From assembly GCF_028335745.1 (NCBI RefSeq), contig NZ_CP116477.1, positions 1,240,001 through 1,304,000 on the forward strand: a stretch of DNA of 64,000 bases, given 5' to 3'. Source of the DNA: Pectobacterium sp. A5351. Its GTDB lineage: Bacteria; Pseudomonadota; Gammaproteobacteria; Enterobacterales; Enterobacteriaceae. The notes beneath the pieces were generated by a model, which saw only the letters and a list, made by a program, of their open reading frames with translations, was not told where the DNA came from and did not search any database. The position numbers and the translations under genes were made by a program. How positions within the stretch are numbered: the first letter of the stretch is position 1; every line of letters begins with the position of its first letter. Positions 28,911 to 38,299 of the stretch are shown in pieces.

Positions 28911-28926
28911 GTGCAAGCGGTTACAC
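28911..28926. promoter_or_regulatory. LacI/GalR-type operator upstream of ganK
   Basis: GTGCAAGCGGTTACAC matches GTGTAANCGNTTACAC with one mismatch (C for T at position 4). It is 160 bp upstream of ganK. Confidence 0.6.
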
Positions 28927-29085
28927 CATGCTGTTATATTGGGATTATGACCAGCGTGCAGGTCAGCCTGGCCGGATGCGGACGCGTCTGGAAGGGCTGC
29001 CGAGCCATTTTGAGTGGGTGAGCACCAGGCTATCTCGACTCAACGCTTATATACTGAAAAGTAAAATTATCAAGAGGTTACCGTT

Positions 29086-30168
29086 ATGGCATCTATCCAG
29101 TTGGATAAAGTGAGTAAGCATTTTGGCAAAACGATTACGCTTCACGATGTGAATCTGACGATTGCAGATGGTGAGTTTGCTGTTTTTGTCGGGCCGTCTG
29201 GCTGTGGTAAGTCGACGTTGCTGAGAATGATTGCCGGGCTGGAAGATGTCACAGGCGGTGAAATCATGATTGATGAGGCCGTGGTGAATGATGTTGCCCC
29301 TGCTCACCGTGGCGTGGCGATGGTGTTCCAGTCTTATGCGCTGTACCCGCACATGACCATCGCTGAGAATATGGGCTACGGCCTGCGCGTGAATGGTGTC
29401 CCGAAAGACCAGATTAAGCACCAGATCGAGATGGTGGCGAAGACGCTACAACTGTCTCACCTGTTGGAGCGCAAGCCGAAAGAGCTGTCCGGCGGCCAGC
29501 GCCAGCGTGTGGCGATCGGGCGCGCCATCGTACGTAATCCGAAAGTGTTCCTGTTTGATGAACCGCTGTCGAACCTGGATGCCGAGCTGCGTGTGGATAT
29601 GCGGTTACATATTGCCAAGCTGCATCAGGAATTGAAAACGACGATGATCTACGTGACGCACGATCAGGTTGAGGCCATGACGCTGGCGGATAAAATCGTG
29701 GTCATGAACTATGGCAAAGTCGAGCAGGTTGGATCGCCGATGGCGCTTTATTATCATCCGGTTAACCAGTTTGTGGCGGGCTTTATCGGTTCGCCGAAAA
29801 TGAACTTCCTGCCTGCGCAGGTGATCGACTGGACGCCGGAGAGCCTAACGGTGAATATTGCCGAACAGCTACAGCTTGAACTGCCGATTCGTACTGGCGA
29901 GCTGAGTGTTGGCAGCTCGGTAACGCTGGGGCTGCGGCCGGAACATGTGTCACCGGAAGGCGAGGGGATTCGCCTGTCGTTCGGCTGTGAGGTCGTCGAG
30001 CGTTTAGGTAACAGCACCTATCTGTTCGGCCAATGCTGTGGGATTGATAACTTCAAACTGCTGCTGGCGGGCGACAGCGCCTTCAAGCCTTATGAACATA
30101 TCGAGGTCTTCTTCTCGCCCAGTAACTGTCTGGTGTTTAACGCCGATGGGTTGCGCATCAGCGCGTAG
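29086..30168 (+). CDS. ganK: Sugar ABC transporter ATPase GanK (MalK-like)
   Basis: 360-residue ATPase. Walker A is [11 protein letters not shown] (about residues 37-47), the Q-loop is in MVFQSYALYPHM, the signature LSGGQRQRVAIGRAI, Walker B VFLFDEPLSNLD and the switch His in YVTHDQVEAMTL. The C-terminal MalK-type regulatory (TOBE) domain contains LGLRPEHVSPEG. It lies alone, divergent from ganEFGAB, and almost certainly energises GanFG. A GC-rich hairpin terminator (30222-30240) follows. Confidence 0.93.
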   Translation: MASIQLDKVSKHFGKTITLHDVNLTIADGEFAVFVGPSGCGKSTLLRMIAGLEDVTGGEIMIDEAVVNDVAPAHRGVAMVFQSYALYPHMTIAENMGYGLRVNGVPKDQIKHQIEMVAKTLQLSHLLERKPKELSGGQRQRVAIGRAIVRNPKVFLFDEPLSNLDAELRVDMRLHIAKLHQELKTTMIYVTHDQVEAMTLADKIVVMNYGKVEQVGSPMALYYHPVNQFVAGFIGSPKMNFLPAQVIDWTPESLTVNIAEQLQLELPIRTGELSVGSSVTLGLRPEHVSPEGEGIRLSFGCEVVERLGNSTYLFGQCCGIDNFKLLLAGDSAFKPYEHIEVFFSPSNCLVFNADGLRISA

Positions 30169-30221
30169 TAAGCGGCTGCATCGCTGAATCTCAATAGCTA
30201 AAATCCCTTCTAAACATAAAC

Positions 30222-30240
30222 AGCGCCCTTAGCGGGCGCT
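30222..30240 (+). terminator. Hairpin terminator of ganK
   Basis: AGCGCCC (30222-30228) and GGGCGCT (30234-30240) form a 7-bp GC stem with loop TTAGC. It is followed by GGCTTTGCTTCC, a poor T tract, so termination may be partial. Confidence 0.55.
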
Positions 30241-30307
30241 GGCTTTGCTTCCGCTGTCTACGGCCTCTTGTAGAAACTGTTTTTCTTTATGCTGATGCGG
30301 TGTATGT

Positions 30308-30554
30308 GTTTCGTGCGTGTTAGGCATCTTATTTCTCTGTAACATCGTTACACGCCCGACAAGGCGCGCTCAATCGCCGCAGCGCCTTGACCACTGGCTT
30401 TTCGGCGTGATTCGCGCCGCTATGCGGTTCCTTCGGTGTTCATGTCCGCTGCTCGGACCGCCTGCGACGTGCTCCCAGCACGGCGCAGGCTTTCGCGGCG
30501 TCCATGCCGCTCATCCGACGGCCATGTACACCTCAGCGCGACTTTTTACGCCGA
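30308..30554 (+). repeat. Structured repeat element, family A copy 3 (right end degenerate)
   Basis: Starts with GTTTCGTGCG (30308-30317) as in the other copies, but the matching right-end CGCACGAAAC is absent. Helices: triloop hairpin TGTAAC-atc-GTTACA (30338-30352); hairpin CAAGGCGC/GCGCCTTG (30360-30389); long-range stem beginning CGGCG (30403) and closing ACGCCG (by 30554), including TCGCGC (30412-30417)/GCGCGA (30536-30541); nested stem GTGTTCATGTCCG (30436-30448)/CGGCCATGTACAC (30519-30531); hairpin GCCTGCGACGTGC/GCACGGCGCAGGC (30460-30490). It lies between the convergent ends of ganK and ganL. Confidence 0.75.
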
Positions 30555-30594
30555 TATAAGAAAAACAGTGAGTGCGTAGATATCGGAAACGGGA

Positions 30595-30619
30595 AAAGGC
30601 CTTCGGTAGAAGGCCTTTT
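30595..30619 (-). terminator. Intrinsic terminator of ganL
   Basis: An AAAAGG...TTC arm pairs with GAAGGCCTTTT around a short loop, with one possible bulge. On the minus strand it is followed by a T-rich stretch (CCTTTTCCCG). It lies about 54 bases after the ganL stop at 30673. Confidence 0.6.
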
Positions 30620-30672
30620 GGGAAATGCCCGACGGGAATGATGAGCCCGCCGAGCTGAGGGTTAGTGCTGTA

Positions 30673-31980
30673 TTACCACCAGGCTTCTGCCTGAATACCG
30701 AAGTTCACTGAATTGCTGCGATCGTCGTTGAAGCGGTTTTTGTTTTCGTTCCCGCCGTTCAGGTAAGAAACAAAGAAGCGCAGCTCTGGACGGGTCAGCA
30801 TCGGAATATCAGCGCTGAAGGCGTGCGCCAGCGTGTATTTTTGGCCGCTGTATTTGCTTTCCGTGCCGCTCGTCCAGCTATCTTTTTTCTGATAAGCGCC
30901 CGCTTCCAGATAGGTTTTCTGGTTCTTGGTCCAGGCATATTGACCGCGCCCTACCGCAGACAGTAATTCCGTACTGTCGCGCCAGCGGCTGATTTCATCC
31001 GCTTTACCGTAGGTCAGAACATGGCTAAGGGAAATATTATCAGTGATTGGCAGGTCACCGGCCTGAATGACGCGGTAGCCTTTGGCGCTGTCATTGATGC
31101 TCCAGACGTCATACCAGCCGCCGCCCTGATCGACCATGTTGTGCGCCAGCCCTTTGTCGGCATATTGCAGCACCAGTTTCTGATTGGACTTGAGGCCAGA
31201 GAAGTAATGGCTGAGTTCACCCGTGATCATCATTGAGTTTTTAGGATCGAATTTTTGGCCTTCTGCGAGGAAGATATTTTTCTGTGTGTCCGCTTCATTC
31301 GGCATCGCGTAGGAGATACCGAATTCTGTCCACGCGCCGTCCCACGGCTTCCAGCCTGCATAGCGTGCATCCAGGAAGTTGATATTCAGGTCGTTGTAGG
31401 TGTCTATTCTGTCTTTACATGCTTGAGTGCTGGTGTCGCAGCCTAAGTTAATGTCCATGTTTTCTGCATCGGCGCGGATCCAGGCAAACGAGAACGCGCC
31501 TTCACCGGCTTTGACGTTTTCGATCCCGGCGCCCGCACCGGAGATATTCCAGTATTTGGTATCGATGATGTGCAAGTCATGGCGCTGGTAGTAACGTTTC
31601 CCCGCCCAGACTGTGGCGTCCGGCAACCCAGGTACAAAGCCTTTCGCTTTCAAATTAAACTGCTGCAAGCCGAATTCTGCATCATCATTTTTTGTGGATT
31701 CGTCACCATTTGAACTGTTCGACCACATGGATACCATGCTATCAACGTAAAACGTTTTCCCATTTTCGTTATACAGCTGCTGTCCTAATTGAATTTCACC
31801 GTAGGTGTCATCTTCGTTACCCAATCTTCCTACATACTGCTTATCGGCGGTCTGTTGTTTTCCGTGGTTTGATACACCCACGCCAGAACGGAAGTATCCT
31901 GAAAAATCAACGGAATAAGAAGGGGTTGCCAGCATTGCCAAACTCAGCGCAATGGACGTTGTCAGCAGTTTTCTTTTCAT
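30673..31980 (-). CDS. ganL: Outer-membrane oligogalactoside porin GanL (LamB family)
   Basis: About 435-residue sugar porin of the maltoporin family. The ATG at 31980 gives the signal peptide [23 protein letters not shown] and the mature start [19 protein letters not shown], a typical LamB N terminus. The frame upstream of it (to 32058) is non-coding by composition, and AAAGG is about 6 bases before this ATG. The strand pattern and C-terminal [11 protein letters not shown] (terminal aromatic) fit an outer-membrane barrel. It admits galactan fragments. A GanR-like operator is at 32219-32234. Confidence 0.93.
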   Translation of the reverse strand: MKRKLLTTSIALSLAMLATPSYSVDFSGYFRSGVGVSNHGKQQTADKQYVGRLGNEDDTYGEIQLGQQLYNENGKTFYVDSMVSMWSNSSNGDESTKNDDAEFGLQQFNLKAKGFVPGLPDATVWAGKRYYQRHDLHIIDTKYWNISGAGAGIENVKAGEGAFSFAWIRADAENMDINLGCDTSTQACKDRIDTYNDLNINFLDARYAGWKPWDGAWTEFGISYAMPNEADTQKNIFLAEGQKFDPKNSMMITGELSHYFSGLKSNQKLVLQYADKGLAHNMVDQGGGWYDVWSINDSAKGYRVIQAGDLPITDNISLSHVLTYGKADEISRWRDSTELLSAVGRGQYAWTKNQKTYLEAGAYQKKDSWTSGTESKYSGQKYTLAHAFSADIPMLTRPELRFFVSYLNGGNENKNRFNDDRSNSVNFGIQAEAWW

Positions 31981-32218
31981 AATATACCTTTCGCTTATTC
32001 GGGTAAGAATGTGGATGTTCCAAATAACATGACGTGAACGGAGGTAAAACGTTTCCACTCATGGCGAGGGATTATGGGGGAATAAAACGGTGCGCGACAT
32101 GATTGTTCTCACAAAATACAAAAGAGTTACACCAAAATTTACACTGAATTAACGATGTTACAGGTAGTGCTTTGCATATTTATTAGTCTTATTGTGATGT
32201 TACTCGCTAGGTAATGGT

Positions 32219-32234
32219 GTGTAACTGGTTACAA
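32219..32234. promoter_or_regulatory. LacI/GalR-type operator upstream of ganL
   Basis: GTGTAACTGGTTACAA matches GTGTAANCGNTTACAC except at two positions. It lies 240 bp upstream of ganL. The rest of 31981-32398 is AT-rich, with extra TTACAC half-sites near 32127 and 32140. Confidence 0.6.
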
Positions 32235-32398
32235 GTTTTGCCGGTATGCCTCAAATGCAGCATAAAATTTTTTTATAGCAGAATCGGAAACGTTGCATAA
32301 AAGATGTGACGCGATGCGGAGTAGGAAACGTTTCAGGAAAAGAGAGAAAGGATCCCTGAGGAAGAGAAATCGAAAAAAAGGGGATTCAGCAGCCTTAT

Positions 32399-32430
32399 TT
32401 GCCTGATGCGAATGATACTGCATCAGGCAA
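32399..32430 (-). terminator. Intrinsic terminator of ganR
   Basis: TTGCCTGATGC (32399-32409) and GCATCAGGCAA (32420-32430) form a perfect 11-bp stem, 21 bases after the ganR stop. On the minus strand it is followed by ATAAGGCTGC and further on CCCCTTTTTTTC. Confidence 0.65.
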
Positions 32431-32450
32431 GCGGCGTTGATAAGAGGTGG

Positions 32451-33461
32451 TTACTTCTTACGAGTTGGGGGGCTGACAGAATGGCGGCGTACCAGCGTCG
32501 GGCTAAACATATTCGTGGTTTCGCTAAGTTGTTTGCCGTGGGATAACGCGATGGCTAATTCTGCCGCCTGAATGGCCATGGCGGAAACCGGATAGTGTAC
32601 GGTTGTCAGGCGAGGGCGAAGGTAACGGGCGATCAATACGTCATCAAACCCGACCACTGACATATCCTGCGGTACGCTGATGCTGTTGTCGCTTAGGACG
32701 GAAAGGGCGCCAGCAGCCATGGAATCGTTGTAGCACACCACCGCCGTCATATTGCCGCCTCGGCTCAGGAGCTCCATCATGGCGGACTCGCCGCCCACTT
32801 CGTCCGGTGATGCACGCGCAATGAGGCGTTCATCCCGTGGGATGCCGTGCTCTTGCAGCGCATCCATATAACCTTGCAGGCGATCGGCGGAGTCGGAAAT
32901 TTGGTGATTAGAGCAGAGGAAACCGATCTTTTGGTGCCCTTCCTGAATTAAATGACGCGTTGCCAGCCAGGAACCATAGCGGTCATCGAGCGCAACACAG
33001 CGGCTTTCATAGCCGGGTAAGGTACGGTTGATAAGCACCATATCAGGAATGTGGCTCATCAACGCGGCCAGTTCTTCATCCGACAGCATTTTGGCATGCA
33101 CGATCAGCCCCGCACAGCGGTGGCGAATCAACTGCTCAATGGCTTTCTTTTCCTGCTCGGCATTGTGATAGCCGTTGCCAATCAGTAAGAAGTTGCCCGT
33201 TGCCTGAGCAATTTGTTCGACAGACTTAACCATCGTCCCAAAAAAGGGATCGGAGACATCCGCAACAACCAGCCCCATGGTTTCTGCACTCTGGTGCGCG
33301 AGTGCTCTGGCATTGGCGTTCGGATGATATTGCAGTTCCGCCATGGCCTTGTGTACGGCTTCCCTTGAGGCGGTACTGGCTTTGGGCGAATTATTAATTA
33401 CGCGCGAAACCGTAGCGACTGATACACCTGATAGACGAGCGACATCCTTTATTGTGGCCAT
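32451..33461 (-). CDS. ganR: LacI-family transcriptional repressor GanR
   Basis: About 336-residue LacI/GalR-family regulator. The N-terminal HTH is MATIKDVARLSGVSVATVSRVINNSPKASTASREAV, with the hinge NANARALA. A periplasmic-binding-like effector domain follows (GLVVADVSDPFFGTMVKSVEQIA). ATG at 33461 is chosen because AGGA is 6 bases upstream; the frame's first ATG (33467) abuts it. By position and family it represses the gan genes in the absence of galactan products. Operators of the right form are found at 28686, 28806, 28911, 32219 and 33684. Confidence 0.93.
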   Translation of the reverse strand: MATIKDVARLSGVSVATVSRVINNSPKASTASREAVHKAMAELQYHPNANARALAHQSAETMGLVVADVSDPFFGTMVKSVEQIAQATGNFLLIGNGYHNAEQEKKAIEQLIRHRCAGLIVHAKMLSDEELAALMSHIPDMVLINRTLPGYESRCVALDDRYGSWLATRHLIQEGHQKIGFLCSNHQISDSADRLQGYMDALQEHGIPRDERLIARASPDEVGGESAMMELLSRGGNMTAVVCYNDSMAAGALSVLSDNSISVPQDMSVVGFDDVLIARYLRPRLTTVHYPVSAMAIQAAELAIALSHGKQLSETTNMFSPTLVRRHSVSPPTRKK

Positions 33462-33683
33462 TGGCATTCCTGAACGGTCAAATGCGCTGTGAGGCGAACC
33501 GCAGCCTAACGCAGAAGTTAAAAGAAAAAATCGATGACTTATATTTATAAATGTACAGGTTTTTGGGGGATGTTACCTATCCGACCTCCTTGCCTTTTTG
33601 ATCCAGACCGTACTTATGTGATCGCTATCAACAATCATCGGTCATTTCTCTCTTCCAAAATACCATCCTGAGGTTTAAATTTA

Positions 33684-33699
33684 GGGTAACCGATTACAC
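33684..33699. promoter_or_regulatory. LacI/GalR-type operator upstream of galT
   Basis: GGGTAACCGATTACAC matches the GalR consensus GTGTAANCGNTTACAC with one mismatch (G at position 2). It lies about 225 bp upstream of galT and 223 bp from ganR, in the shared divergent region. Either GanR or a distant GalR/GalS could bind. Confidence 0.65.
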
Positions 33700-33771
33700 T
33701 TGTGCGATGACTAAACGATAGCTAACTATCGATATTTGGCTTCATAACAGCTATTTTATCCATAACATATA

Positions 33772-33787
33772 GTGAAACTGATTACAT
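33772..33787. promoter_or_regulatory. Second, weaker GalR-type operator upstream of galT
   Basis: GTGAAACTGATTACAT keeps the spacing and right half of the GalR-type site but has three mismatches. It lies 88 bp from the site at 33684 and 138 bp upstream of galT. Confidence 0.4.
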
Positions 33788-33925
33788 TTAGAGGGTTTTC
33801 TGGCTGTGTTTACAGGCTGGCCAGATGCCTCTTCCAGGCCGCTGACGGGCTGTTAGCGCCATACAATTGGCCGCGGATGGCGACGCCGTTGTACCGAATT
33901 TGTGTTTTGTATTGAGGAATAGCTT

Positions 33926-34966
33926 ATGCAGTTTGAGCCAACTGAACATCCGCATCGTCGTTTTAACCCGCTGAAGGGCGAATGGATTCTGGTTTCTCCG
34001 CATCGTGCGAAGCGCCCCTGGCAGGGCCAGCAGGATGAACCGGATCGTTCCACGCCGCCGTCTTACGATCCGACCTGTTACCTGTGTGCGGGCAACAAAC
34101 GTATTACTGGCGATATCAACCCGCACTATCAGGGCACCTTTGTTTTTACGAATGACTTTTCGGCACTGATGGAAGATACGCCGGATGCACCGTCGGGCGA
34201 CGACGAGCTTTTCCGCGTTCAGCAAGCCCGTGGCGTCAGCCGCGTCATTTGCTTTTCTCCCGATCACAGTAAAAGCCTGCCGCAGCTTTCGCTGCCAGCG
34301 TTGAAAGCGGTGATTGATACGTGGAGCGATCAAACCGAGGAACTGGGCAAGCGATATCCGTGGGTTCAGGTCTTTGAGAATAAAGGGACGATGATGGGGT
34401 GCTCTAATCCCCATCCGCACGGGCAGGTTTGGGCTAACGATTTTCTGCCGAACGAAGTACAGCGTGAGGATGAGCAACAGCGAGACTATTTCTCCCGTCA
34501 CGGTTCGCCGTTGCTGCTGGACTACGTTCGCCGCGAACAGGCTGACGGCTCGCGCATCGTGGTGGAAACGGATCACTGGTTAGCGGTGGTCCCTTATTGG
34601 GCGTCGTGGCCGTTTGAAACGCTGGTGTTGCCCAAGTTCGTCGTACAGCGGTTACCGCAGTTGAATGACGCTCAGCGTGACGATCTGGCGCTGCTCCTGA
34701 AAAAGCTGACCAGCCGTTATGACAACCTGTTCCAGTGCTCATTCCCCTATTCGATGGGGTGGCATGGCGCGCCATTTAAAGATGACGACATTGCGCACTG
34801 GCAACTGCATGCCCATTTTTATCCTCCGCTATTACGTTCCGCCAGCGTGCGCAAATTTATGGTCGGCTATGAAATGCTGGCTGAGGCACAGCGTGATCTG
34901 ACGGCAGAGCAGGCCGCTGAACGTTTACGCAGCGTAAGTGATATCCATTTTCGTGAGCAAATTTGA
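33926..34966 (+). CDS. galT: Galactose-1-phosphate uridylyltransferase
   Basis: 346-residue HIT-superfamily enzyme that exchanges Gal-1-P with UDP-glucose. The active site is [11 protein letters not shown] (about residue 160; the His between the two is the uridylylated nucleophile). The N terminus matches E. coli ([25 protein letters not shown]), with zinc-ligand Cys in CYLCAGN. The start at 33926 has GAGGAAT upstream. It forms a two-gene operon with galK, 9 bp apart. Operator-like sites upstream suggest galactose/galactan induction. Confidence 0.96.
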   Translation: MQFEPTEHPHRRFNPLKGEWILVSPHRAKRPWQGQQDEPDRSTPPSYDPTCYLCAGNKRITGDINPHYQGTFVFTNDFSALMEDTPDAPSGDDELFRVQQARGVSRVICFSPDHSKSLPQLSLPALKAVIDTWSDQTEELGKRYPWVQVFENKGTMMGCSNPHPHGQVWANDFLPNEVQREDEQQRDYFSRHGSPLLLDYVRREQADGSRIVVETDHWLAVVPYWASWPFETLVLPKFVVQRLPQLNDAQRDDLALLLKKLTSRYDNLFQCSFPYSMGWHGAPFKDDDIAHWQLHAHFYPPLLRSASVRKFMVGYEMLAEAQRDLTAEQAAERLRSVSDIHFREQI

Positions 34967-34975
34967 GGTCATTTT

Positions 34976-36139
34976 ATGAGCCGTATTGATTCTCTACGTC
35001 AGTTAACCGAGTCTGTTTTTGTCCGATTATTTGGCTATGCGCCGCATGCCGCTATCCAGGCGCCCGGCCGGGTCAACCTGATTGGTGAACACACCGACTA
35101 TAATGATGGCTTTGTTTTGCCGTGTGCTATCGATTACCAGACGGTGGTCAGCGCTGCGGTGCGTCAGGATGGCATCGTGCGGGTAGTATCGGTGGATTTT
35201 GACAACCAGCAGGATGAGTTCGATCTTGCTAAAGCGATCGAGCCTCACCCGGAATATACCTGGGCTAACTATATCCGCGGCACGGTGAAGTTTTTGCTGG
35301 CGCGCGGCCTGCCGCTCAGCGGCATGGATATGGTGGTTTCCGGCAACGTGCCGTCTGGCGCAGGGCTAAGCTCATCGGCCTCGCTGGAAGTGGCGATCGG
35401 GCAAACGTTCAAAGAGCTGAATAATCTGGACATCAGCCAGTTGGATATCGCGTTAAATGGGCAGCAGGCAGAAAACGATTTTGTCGGCTGTAGCTGCGGC
35501 ATTATGGATCAGTTTATTTCCGCTCAAGGGCGTGCGGGGCAAGCGATGTTGATCGACTGCCGCTCTCTGGAAGGGCGTGCGGTGCGTATGCTCGACGGCG
35601 TTGATGTTCTGATCGTGAATTCCAACGTGCGTCGTGGGCTGGTGGACAGCGAATACAATACGCGACGCCAGCAGTGTGAAACGGCAGCGCGTCACTTTAA
35701 CGTCAAGGCGCTGCGTGATGTTTCCCTGTCGCAGTTTGAAGCGGGAATCGCGGGTCTGGATCCGGTGGCGGTTCGCCGCGCGCGCCACGTGATTACCGAG
35801 AACCGCCGCACGCTGGAAGCGGCCGATGCACTGGCGCGTCAGGATGCGCACCGTTTGTTCACGCTGATGGCGGAATCCCATGTCTCCATGCGCGAGGATT
35901 TTGAAATCACCGTGCCGCCGATCGATACACTGGTCGCGCTGATTCAGGATTATGTCGGCGAGCGGGGCGGTGTGCGCATGACTGGCGGTGGTTTCGGCGG
36001 CTGCATTGTCGCCCTTATCCCTTCAGCGCTGACTGACGAAGTCAAACAGGTGATTGAACGTGAATATCCGGCGCGCACCGGGCTTCAGCCGTCCATCTAT
36101 CTGTGTCAGGCATCCGGCGGTGCCGGGCGCGTAAGCTAA
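34976..36139 (+). CDS. galK: Galactokinase
   Basis: 387-residue GHMP kinase that phosphorylates galactose. Motif 1 is [21 protein letters not shown] (galactose-binding), motif 2 [16 protein letters not shown] (ATP-binding) and motif 3 [14 protein letters not shown]. It is the last gene of galTK; galE and galM are not in the window. It ends at a bidirectional terminator shared with mgtE. Confidence 0.96.
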   Translation: MSRIDSLRQLTESVFVRLFGYAPHAAIQAPGRVNLIGEHTDYNDGFVLPCAIDYQTVVSAAVRQDGIVRVVSVDFDNQQDEFDLAKAIEPHPEYTWANYIRGTVKFLLARGLPLSGMDMVVSGNVPSGAGLSSSASLEVAIGQTFKELNNLDISQLDIALNGQQAENDFVGCSCGIMDQFISAQGRAGQAMLIDCRSLEGRAVRMLDGVDVLIVNSNVRRGLVDSEYNTRRQQCETAARHFNVKALRDVSLSQFEAGIAGLDPVAVRRARHVITENRRTLEAADALARQDAHRLFTLMAESHVSMREDFEITVPPIDTLVALIQDYVGERGGVRMTGGGFGGCIVALIPSALTDEVKQVIEREYPARTGLQPSIYLCQASGGAGRVS

Positions 36140-36161
36140 GTTCTGGCTGGGGAAAGTGAGT

Positions 36162-36189
36162 AAAAAGGGCTTTGATTAAAGCCCTTTTT
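36162..36189. terminator. Bidirectional terminator between galK and mgtE
   Basis: AAAAAGGGCTTT (36162-36173) and AAAGCCCTTTTT (36178-36189) form a 12-bp stem with loop GATT, with A and T tracts placed to terminate in both directions. Confidence 0.85.
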
Positions 36190-36218
36190 ATATGGAATGC
36201 GTTTTACGCTGCATACGT

Positions 36219-37697
36219 TCAAGGCAGCAGAAACAGGGTTGCCAGCCCAAGAAAGATAAAGAAACCGCCGGTATCGGTAATGGCGGTAATCATGACACTG
36301 GAGCCGATGGCGGGATCGCGGCCGAGTTTCATCATAATCAGTGGAATCGCGACCCCCATCAGTGCAGCAAGCAGCAGATTCAGCAGAATCGCCAGCATCA
36401 TCACGCCTCCCATTGCGGGGCTACCATAGAGCAGGAAGGTCACTACACCCATAATCGAGCCCCATATCACCCCGTTAACCAGCGCGACGCCGAGCTCTTT
36501 GAGCAGCAGGTACGATTTTTTACCATGTTCAAGCTGATGCAGCGCCAGTGCACGCACAATCATGGTGATCGTCTGGTTGCCGGTATTCCCGCCAATTCCC
36601 GCGACAATCGGCATCAACGTCGCCAGCGCCACCAAATGAGATAATGTGTGCTCAAACAGGCCGATAACCCGTGAGGCAATGAGCGCCGTGCAGAGATTGA
36701 CGGCCAGCCATGCCCAACGATTGCGGAACGATTTATACACGGGAGCATAAACATCTTCAGAGGGCGTCAACCCCCCTGAACGCCGTAGATTACTATCGCT
36801 TTCCCGATTCACGACGTCGAGGATATCCTCAATCGTCAGGCGTCCCATGAGTTTTCCTTTGCTATCCACCACGGCGCTGGAGATTAAATCGTAACGCTCA
36901 AACGCCCCCGCGGCTTCTTCGACTTTATCTTCAGGCTGGAACCTCAGCGGCTGATCGTCCATGACGTCACCAACCTGTGTCTGAGGCGCGTGGAGCAGAA
37001 TACTGGCCAGCGACAGCTCGCCAATCAGCGTATTTTTGCGATCGGTAACAAACAGTTTGTCGGTCGATTCAGGGATCGTTTTGCGATAGCGCAGGTAGCG
37101 CTGTACGGCTGCGAGCGTGACATCGGCGCGCACGGTGATGAGCTTGAAATCCATCATGTGCCCGAGGCAGTCTTCATCATAATTGATGGCGGCGCGTAGC
37201 TGCGCACGCTGCTTCGGCTCAAGCGAGGTCAGTATTCTGCCTAACAGGTGACGCGGAACGAGACGAGAGAGCTGAGCCTGTTCATCGACATCCAGTATTC
37301 GAACGGCTCTCAGGATTTCTTTATCCTGCATATCGCCGATCAGGTCGTCGGAAATGCTGTCGGAGGCCTCAATCAACACGCGACCGCGCTTCTCTATGGG
37401 GATCAGTCGCCAGAGCGCCAGACGCTCATCTTGCGGTAAAGATTCCAGTAAATCGGCAAGGTCAGCGGCGTGCAGCCCGATGATAAGCTCGCTGATTTCT
37501 GCGGTTTGGTCGAGCAGGATGCTTTTTTCACGCAGCCCGATTTTGTTACTTAATACGGCGTTGTCGCTTAACGGGGTATCATCGCGTTCTGTCACGCGCG
37601 GCTGTCGGTTGATGATGTCTTCAACCAGTTCCTTATTTTCCAACAGCAGAAGGGAGATGCGACGCCGGAGGTCGGTAAGTTTTTTTACACTCGACAT
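36219..37697 (-). CDS. mgtE: Magnesium transporter MgtE
   Basis: 492-residue Mg2+ channel. The cytoplasmic N domain (about residues 50-150, helical) is followed by two CBS domains (LITVRADVTLAAVQRYLR and VVDSKGKLMGRLTIEDILDVV) that sense Mg2+. A connecting helix leads to five TM segments with the selectivity region of the family, seen as PIVAGIGGNTGNQTITMIVRALAL. No Mg2+ riboswitch (M-box) could be recognised in the upstream region. It is a single gene with a terminator shared with galK. Confidence 0.95.
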   Translation of the reverse strand: MSSVKKLTDLRRRISLLLLENKELVEDIINRQPRVTERDDTPLSDNAVLSNKIGLREKSILLDQTAEISELIIGLHAADLADLLESLPQDERLALWRLIPIEKRGRVLIEASDSISDDLIGDMQDKEILRAVRILDVDEQAQLSRLVPRHLLGRILTSLEPKQRAQLRAAINYDEDCLGHMMDFKLITVRADVTLAAVQRYLRYRKTIPESTDKLFVTDRKNTLIGELSLASILLHAPQTQVGDVMDDQPLRFQPEDKVEEAAGAFERYDLISSAVVDSKGKLMGRLTIEDILDVVNRESDSNLRRSGGLTPSEDVYAPVYKSFRNRWAWLAVNLCTALIASRVIGLFEHTLSHLVALATLMPIVAGIGGNTGNQTITMIVRALALHQLEHGKKSYLLLKELGVALVNGVIWGSIMGVVTFLLYGSPAMGGVMMLAILLNLLLAALMGVAIPLIMMKLGRDPAIGSSVMITAITDTGGFFIFLGLATLFLLP

Positions 37698-37853
37698 AAT
37701 GTTTTATGCTCGATCTGTTTTTTGTCCGTATTTTATTAAACGTAGCGCAAAATCAGTCGATTAAGAATAGGATTACTGGCGAATCGCAGTCTGAAAAACG
37801 TATTGATATCATCTGATTGATGAAAGCGGTGGCTGTGAATATTCGTACTGTCG

Positions 37854-38192
37854 ATACCCTAAACAACTCGAGTTTCAAGATAAAATGTTAACGTGTTGAA
37901 CAACGCAAAGCGTTGGCCCGCCAGGACGAGGCTCATTTATGTGACTCGTAATGTGGGAAGCAAAAGTCAAATTCGTTGGGAACAAATTTGACCAGCCAAC
38001 GGCCGGCTTCCGGTGGAGACAGGGGGCTCTCATGTCATCCTGATGAACTTACTCAGGTAAATATTCGGGTGACTAGCAAACCTGCCAGAGGCAGATTTGA
38101 ACGCTGTTTACAACGGCCCCAATAGGGCGATACTACGTGAGTGGGCCGAGTAACGTAGCCAACGCACGTGTAACTTGAAGTATGACGGGTAT
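37854..38192 (-). repeat. Composite ERIC-type repeat, family B copy 2 (inverted)
   Basis: About 339 bp, starting ATACCCTAAACAACTCGAGT and ending ACTTGAAGTATGACGGGTAT. Both ends match, in reverse complement, the ends of the copy at 42868-43137 (ATACCCGTCATATTTCGAG ... TATTTAGGGTAT). The middle has diverged and includes a degenerate ERIC-like part near 38037-38070. It fills most of the 600-bp gap between mgtE and yfgG. No gene is seen there. Confidence 0.65.
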
Positions 38193-38299
38193 AGCCTGAA
38201 TGGATGATGACACAGGCATGAATGACAGGCACGAGAACACAAAGACAATAAGCCCGATAAAGAAAAGTAGACGACTATGAAGAGCGGATGGGGTAGATG

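Noticed and set aside
30338..30352. TGTAAC-atc-GTTACA as a GanR-type operator downstream of ganK
   Set aside because: It occupies the position of the triloop hairpin in structured repeat copy 3; the other copies have different paired sequences there, so the palindrome belongs to the repeat's fold.
10420..30554. About 10-kb periodic spacing of the three family A copies
   Set aside because: Three copies are too few; the even spacing is most simply chance.
33788..34576. Long minus-strand frame (262 codons) overlapping galT
   Set aside because: It is antisense to a clearly real galT, has no recognisable protein features and no ribosome-binding site; it is a shadow of GC-rich third positions.
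37698..37853. Mg2+ riboswitch (M-box) in front of mgtE
   Set aside because: The leader is short and no conserved M-box segments could be seen before the repeat begins.
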